Source: an uncultured Coriobacteriaceae bacterium (GTDB lineage Bacteria > Actinomycetota > Coriobacteriia > Coriobacteriales > Eggerthellaceae). From it: a DNA stretch of 8,541 bases. The position numbers and the translations under genes were made by a program. This document shows positions 7,330 through 8,541 of the stretch, one piece after another (positions within the stretch are counted from its first letter, which is position 1; each line of letters starts with the position of its first letter). Location: positions 1 to 8,541 of the forward strand of contig CAMORQ010000065.1 of the NCBI GenBank assembly GCA_946623915.1, given 5' to 3'. The notes beneath the pieces were generated by a model. That model did not search any database. It saw only the letters and a program-made list of their open reading frames with translations, and had not been told where the DNA came from.

Positions 7330-7396
7330 AAACTAACGACTGCGTCCCCAGAAACGCCTTAGCGCAGGCAAATATTATGCTTCAGCAAGGGAGAAG

Positions 7397-8182
7397 CTAG
7401 AAAAGCGTCTCCTGAAGAAAAGCAGAACAGAACGAACGCCGATGAATGGGAGAAAGGCCGAATTCCCTAATGGCGCTCTGATGCTCTTCGGTCGCATACC
7501 CCTTGTTGCGGTCGAATCCGTACTGGGGATAGATTGCAGATTGTTCGACCATGAAATCGTCGCGTTCAACCTTGGCGACAATCGACGCGGCCGCGATGCT
7601 AGCGCACAGACTGTCGCCCTTTACTACGTTGCGCTCCCTCGGATCGATGTGGAGGGGATTGCCGTCAATCAGGACGCAATCGATGGACGCGCCAGACGCT
7701 TCGACGGAGGAAAGCGCGTGGGCAAAGGCATGTTTCAGGGCCTTGCCCATTCCCATCGCGTCTATTTCCGACGGCTCGACGAAATGCACGGTCCATGCAA
7801 GTGCTGCGCTTTTGATGTTTTGTGCGATTTCGCGACGGCGTTGTTCGGGTATCTGCTTGGAATCGTCAAGCCCCTCGATGAATATGTCATCTGGCAAAAC
7901 GACGGCACCGACGCATAACGGACCTGCGAGTGGCCCGCGGCCCACCTCGTCGAGCCCGACTATTGTCCCCGTCGAAAAACCTCGCTCGTACGAATACAGC
8001 CCTTGGAGCCGCTGCCGTTCGGCATATTCCCTTTCCAGCCTTGCCCTGCCCCGCTCGAGCGCACGGATGATTCCGAGACGCGTGTCGCATGCAAGCGCTC
8101 TCTCAAGGCTAGCGAATTCGTCTGCATCGGCAGCCTGGATTCTAGCTACAAGGTCGGCAACGGTCTGTGTGCGGAGTTTCAT
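7397..8182 (-). CDS. rnhB: Ribonuclease HII
   Basis: RNase HII cuts the RNA strand of RNA-DNA hybrids and starts removal of single ribonucleotides misinserted in DNA. The 261-residue protein has a helical N-terminal extension of about 72 residues, similar in size to that of Bacillus RNase HII. The catalytic fold follows: GLDEVGRGPLAGPL (D78, E79 and the GRG loop), LIDGNP (D173), KGDSLCASIAAASIVAKVERD (D190, with substrate-sensing segments) and YGFDRNKGYATEEHQ...HRRSF at the C-terminus. All four acidic metal ligands are present. The ATG at 8180-8182 has no Shine-Dalgarno; a TATACT element lies six bases upstream, so the message may be leaderless. rnhB follows rplS directly after its terminator. 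In many bacteria a signal peptidase gene (lepB) lies between them; it is not here. Confidence 0.95.
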   Translation of the reverse strand: MKLRTQTVADLVARIQAADADEFASLERALACDTRLGIIRALERGRARLEREYAERQRLQGLYSYERGFSTGTIVGLDEVGRGPLAGPLCVGAVVLPDDIFIEGLDDSKQIPEQRRREIAQNIKSAALAWTVHFVEPSEIDAMGMGKALKHAFAHALSSVEASGASIDCVLIDGNPLHIDPRERNVVKGDSLCASIAAASIVAKVERDDFMVEQSAIYPQYGFDRNKGYATEEHQSAIREFGLSPIHRRSFCSAFLQETLF

Positions 8183-8188
8183 ACGGGA

Positions 8189-8194
8189 AGTATA
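8189..8194 (-). promoter_or_regulatory. Candidate -10 element for a leaderless rnhB transcript
   Basis: The minus strand reads TATACT (5 of 6 to TATAAT), then TCCCGT, then the rnhB ATG, so a start 7 nt after the -10 falls on the A of the ATG. It lies just beyond the rplS terminator, where a new transcription unit is expected. No purine-rich ribosome site exists before the ATG. The -35 region at 17-19 bp (TTCTCT-like) is poor. Confidence 0.5.
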
Positions 8195-8212
8195 CGCTTG
8201 AAACGCGCTTTA

Positions 8213-8242
8213 GAGAAATGAAAAGCCCGCTTGCGCGGGCTT
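8213..8242 (-). terminator. Intrinsic terminator of rplS
   Basis: The minus strand forms a perfect 8-bp stem AAGCCCGC / GCGGGCTT (8223-8242) closed by a GCAA tetraloop of the GNRA type, followed by TTCATTTCTCT. It starts 18 nt after the rplS stop codon and separates the ribosomal protein unit from rnhB. The U-tract is broken by two C residues, so some read-through is possible. Confidence 0.88.
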
Positions 8243-8260
8243 CGTTTCCAAGAAAGATGA

Positions 8261-8541
8261 TTAGCGGAATGCCTTTTCCTTGATCTTGGCCGATTTTCCG
8301 ACCTTGTCGCGTAGGTAGTACAGCTTAGCGCGCTTGACATCGCCTTGGCGCACCACTTCGATCTTGTCGATCTTGGGGCTGTGCACAGGGAACGTACGCT
8401 CGACGCCGACCGAGAAGCTGATCTTGCGGACGGTGAACGTTTCGCGGTTGCTGGCCCCATGACGGCGGATGACGTCGCCCTGGAACACCTGGATGCGCTC
8501 GCGGTTGCCTTCCGTGATGCGATAATGCACCTTCACGTTGT
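8261..8541 (-). CDS. rplS: 50S ribosomal protein L19, C-terminal part (runs off right edge)
   Basis: L19 sits at the 30S-50S interface of the ribosome. About 93 C-terminal residues are visible of a family length near 115. They include the hallmark stretches [48 protein letters not shown] and [19 protein letters not shown]. The frame stays open to the window edge. An internal GTG at 8534-8536 is a valine codon within the conserved V-K-V-H segment, not the start. The stop is TAA, followed by a terminator. Confidence 0.97.
   Translation of the reverse strand, partial: NVKVHYRITEGNRERIQVFQGDVIRRHGASNRETFTVRKISFSVGVERTFPVHSPKIDKIEVVRQGDVKRAKLYYLRDKVGKSAKIKEKAFR

Larger units (their letters stand above)
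7224..7396 (-). other. rnhB-yraN intergenic leader (173 bp)
   Basis: This is the longest non-coding gap in the window. Reading on the minus strand from the rnhB stop, it holds a possible -10 CATAAT (7374-7379) without a convincing -35, then the short repeated element at 7261-7354, then the yraN ribosome site. Two four-base-pair stems (GCCT/AGGC and GCGT/ACGC) occur near 7339-7369. They are too weak, and lack a T-tract, to be called a terminator. A yraN-comM-dprA promoter may lie here, but I cannot place it with confidence. Confidence 0.45.

Noticed and set aside
6711..7400. Long plus-strand open frame (229 codons) opposite yraN and the start of comM
   Set aside because: It is antisense to well-supported genes, has no recognisable domain or ribosome site, and its length is expected from codon bias of the real genes on the other strand.
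7551..8201. Plus-strand open frame (216 codons) opposite rnhB
   Set aside because: It is serine- and arginine-rich low-complexity translation typical of the reverse frame of a GC-rich gene; the RNase HII motifs on the minus strand are unambiguous.
8261..8536. GTG at 8534-8536 as the start of a complete 91-residue protein
   Set aside because: It lies within the conserved V-K-V-H segment of L19, and the frame continues past the window edge; the gene is simply cut off.

Overview
This window looks like a stretch of ordinary chromosome from a moderately GC-rich Gram-positive bacterium. It most resembles an actinobacterium of the class Coriobacteriia (Eggerthella/Slackia relatives). The reasons are the RplS and UvrA sequence style, a TrmFO tRNA methyltransferase together with actinobacterial-type neighbours, and a Gram-positive-type LexA box. 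The lineage is an inference from protein character and gene order, not from a database match.

All eight genes lie on the minus strand, so transcription runs from high to low coordinates. At the right edge is the C-terminal part of rplS (ribosomal protein L19), closed by a clear intrinsic terminator (about 8213-8242). A new unit then begins with rnhB (RNase HII), followed by a 173-bp spacer carrying a short 23-bp-period repeat. Next come yraN (UPF0102 nuclease-like), comM (Mg-chelatase-like AAA+ ATPase), dprA (ssDNA-binding RecA loader), trmFO (folate/FAD-dependent tRNA U54 methyltransferase) and a XerC/XerD-type tyrosine recombinase. These five are packed tightly: yraN-comM are 2 nt apart, comM-dprA and trmFO-xer overlap by ATGA, and dprA-trmFO have a short gap. 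The left edge is the first ~602 residues of uvrA, which has its own promoter in the 76-bp gap after the recombinase.

Most of the genes act on DNA: RNase HII removes ribonucleotides, ComM and DprA handle recombination or transformation intermediates, Xer resolves chromosome dimers, and UvrA recognises lesions. L19 and TrmFO belong to translation.

I did not find an undescribed multi-gene system. The most interesting signals are regulatory: a perfect Gram-positive SOS box over the uvrA promoter; two candidate leaderless promoters (rnhB and trmFO) with identical -10-to-ATG geometry; and the 23-bp-period repeat in the yraN leader.
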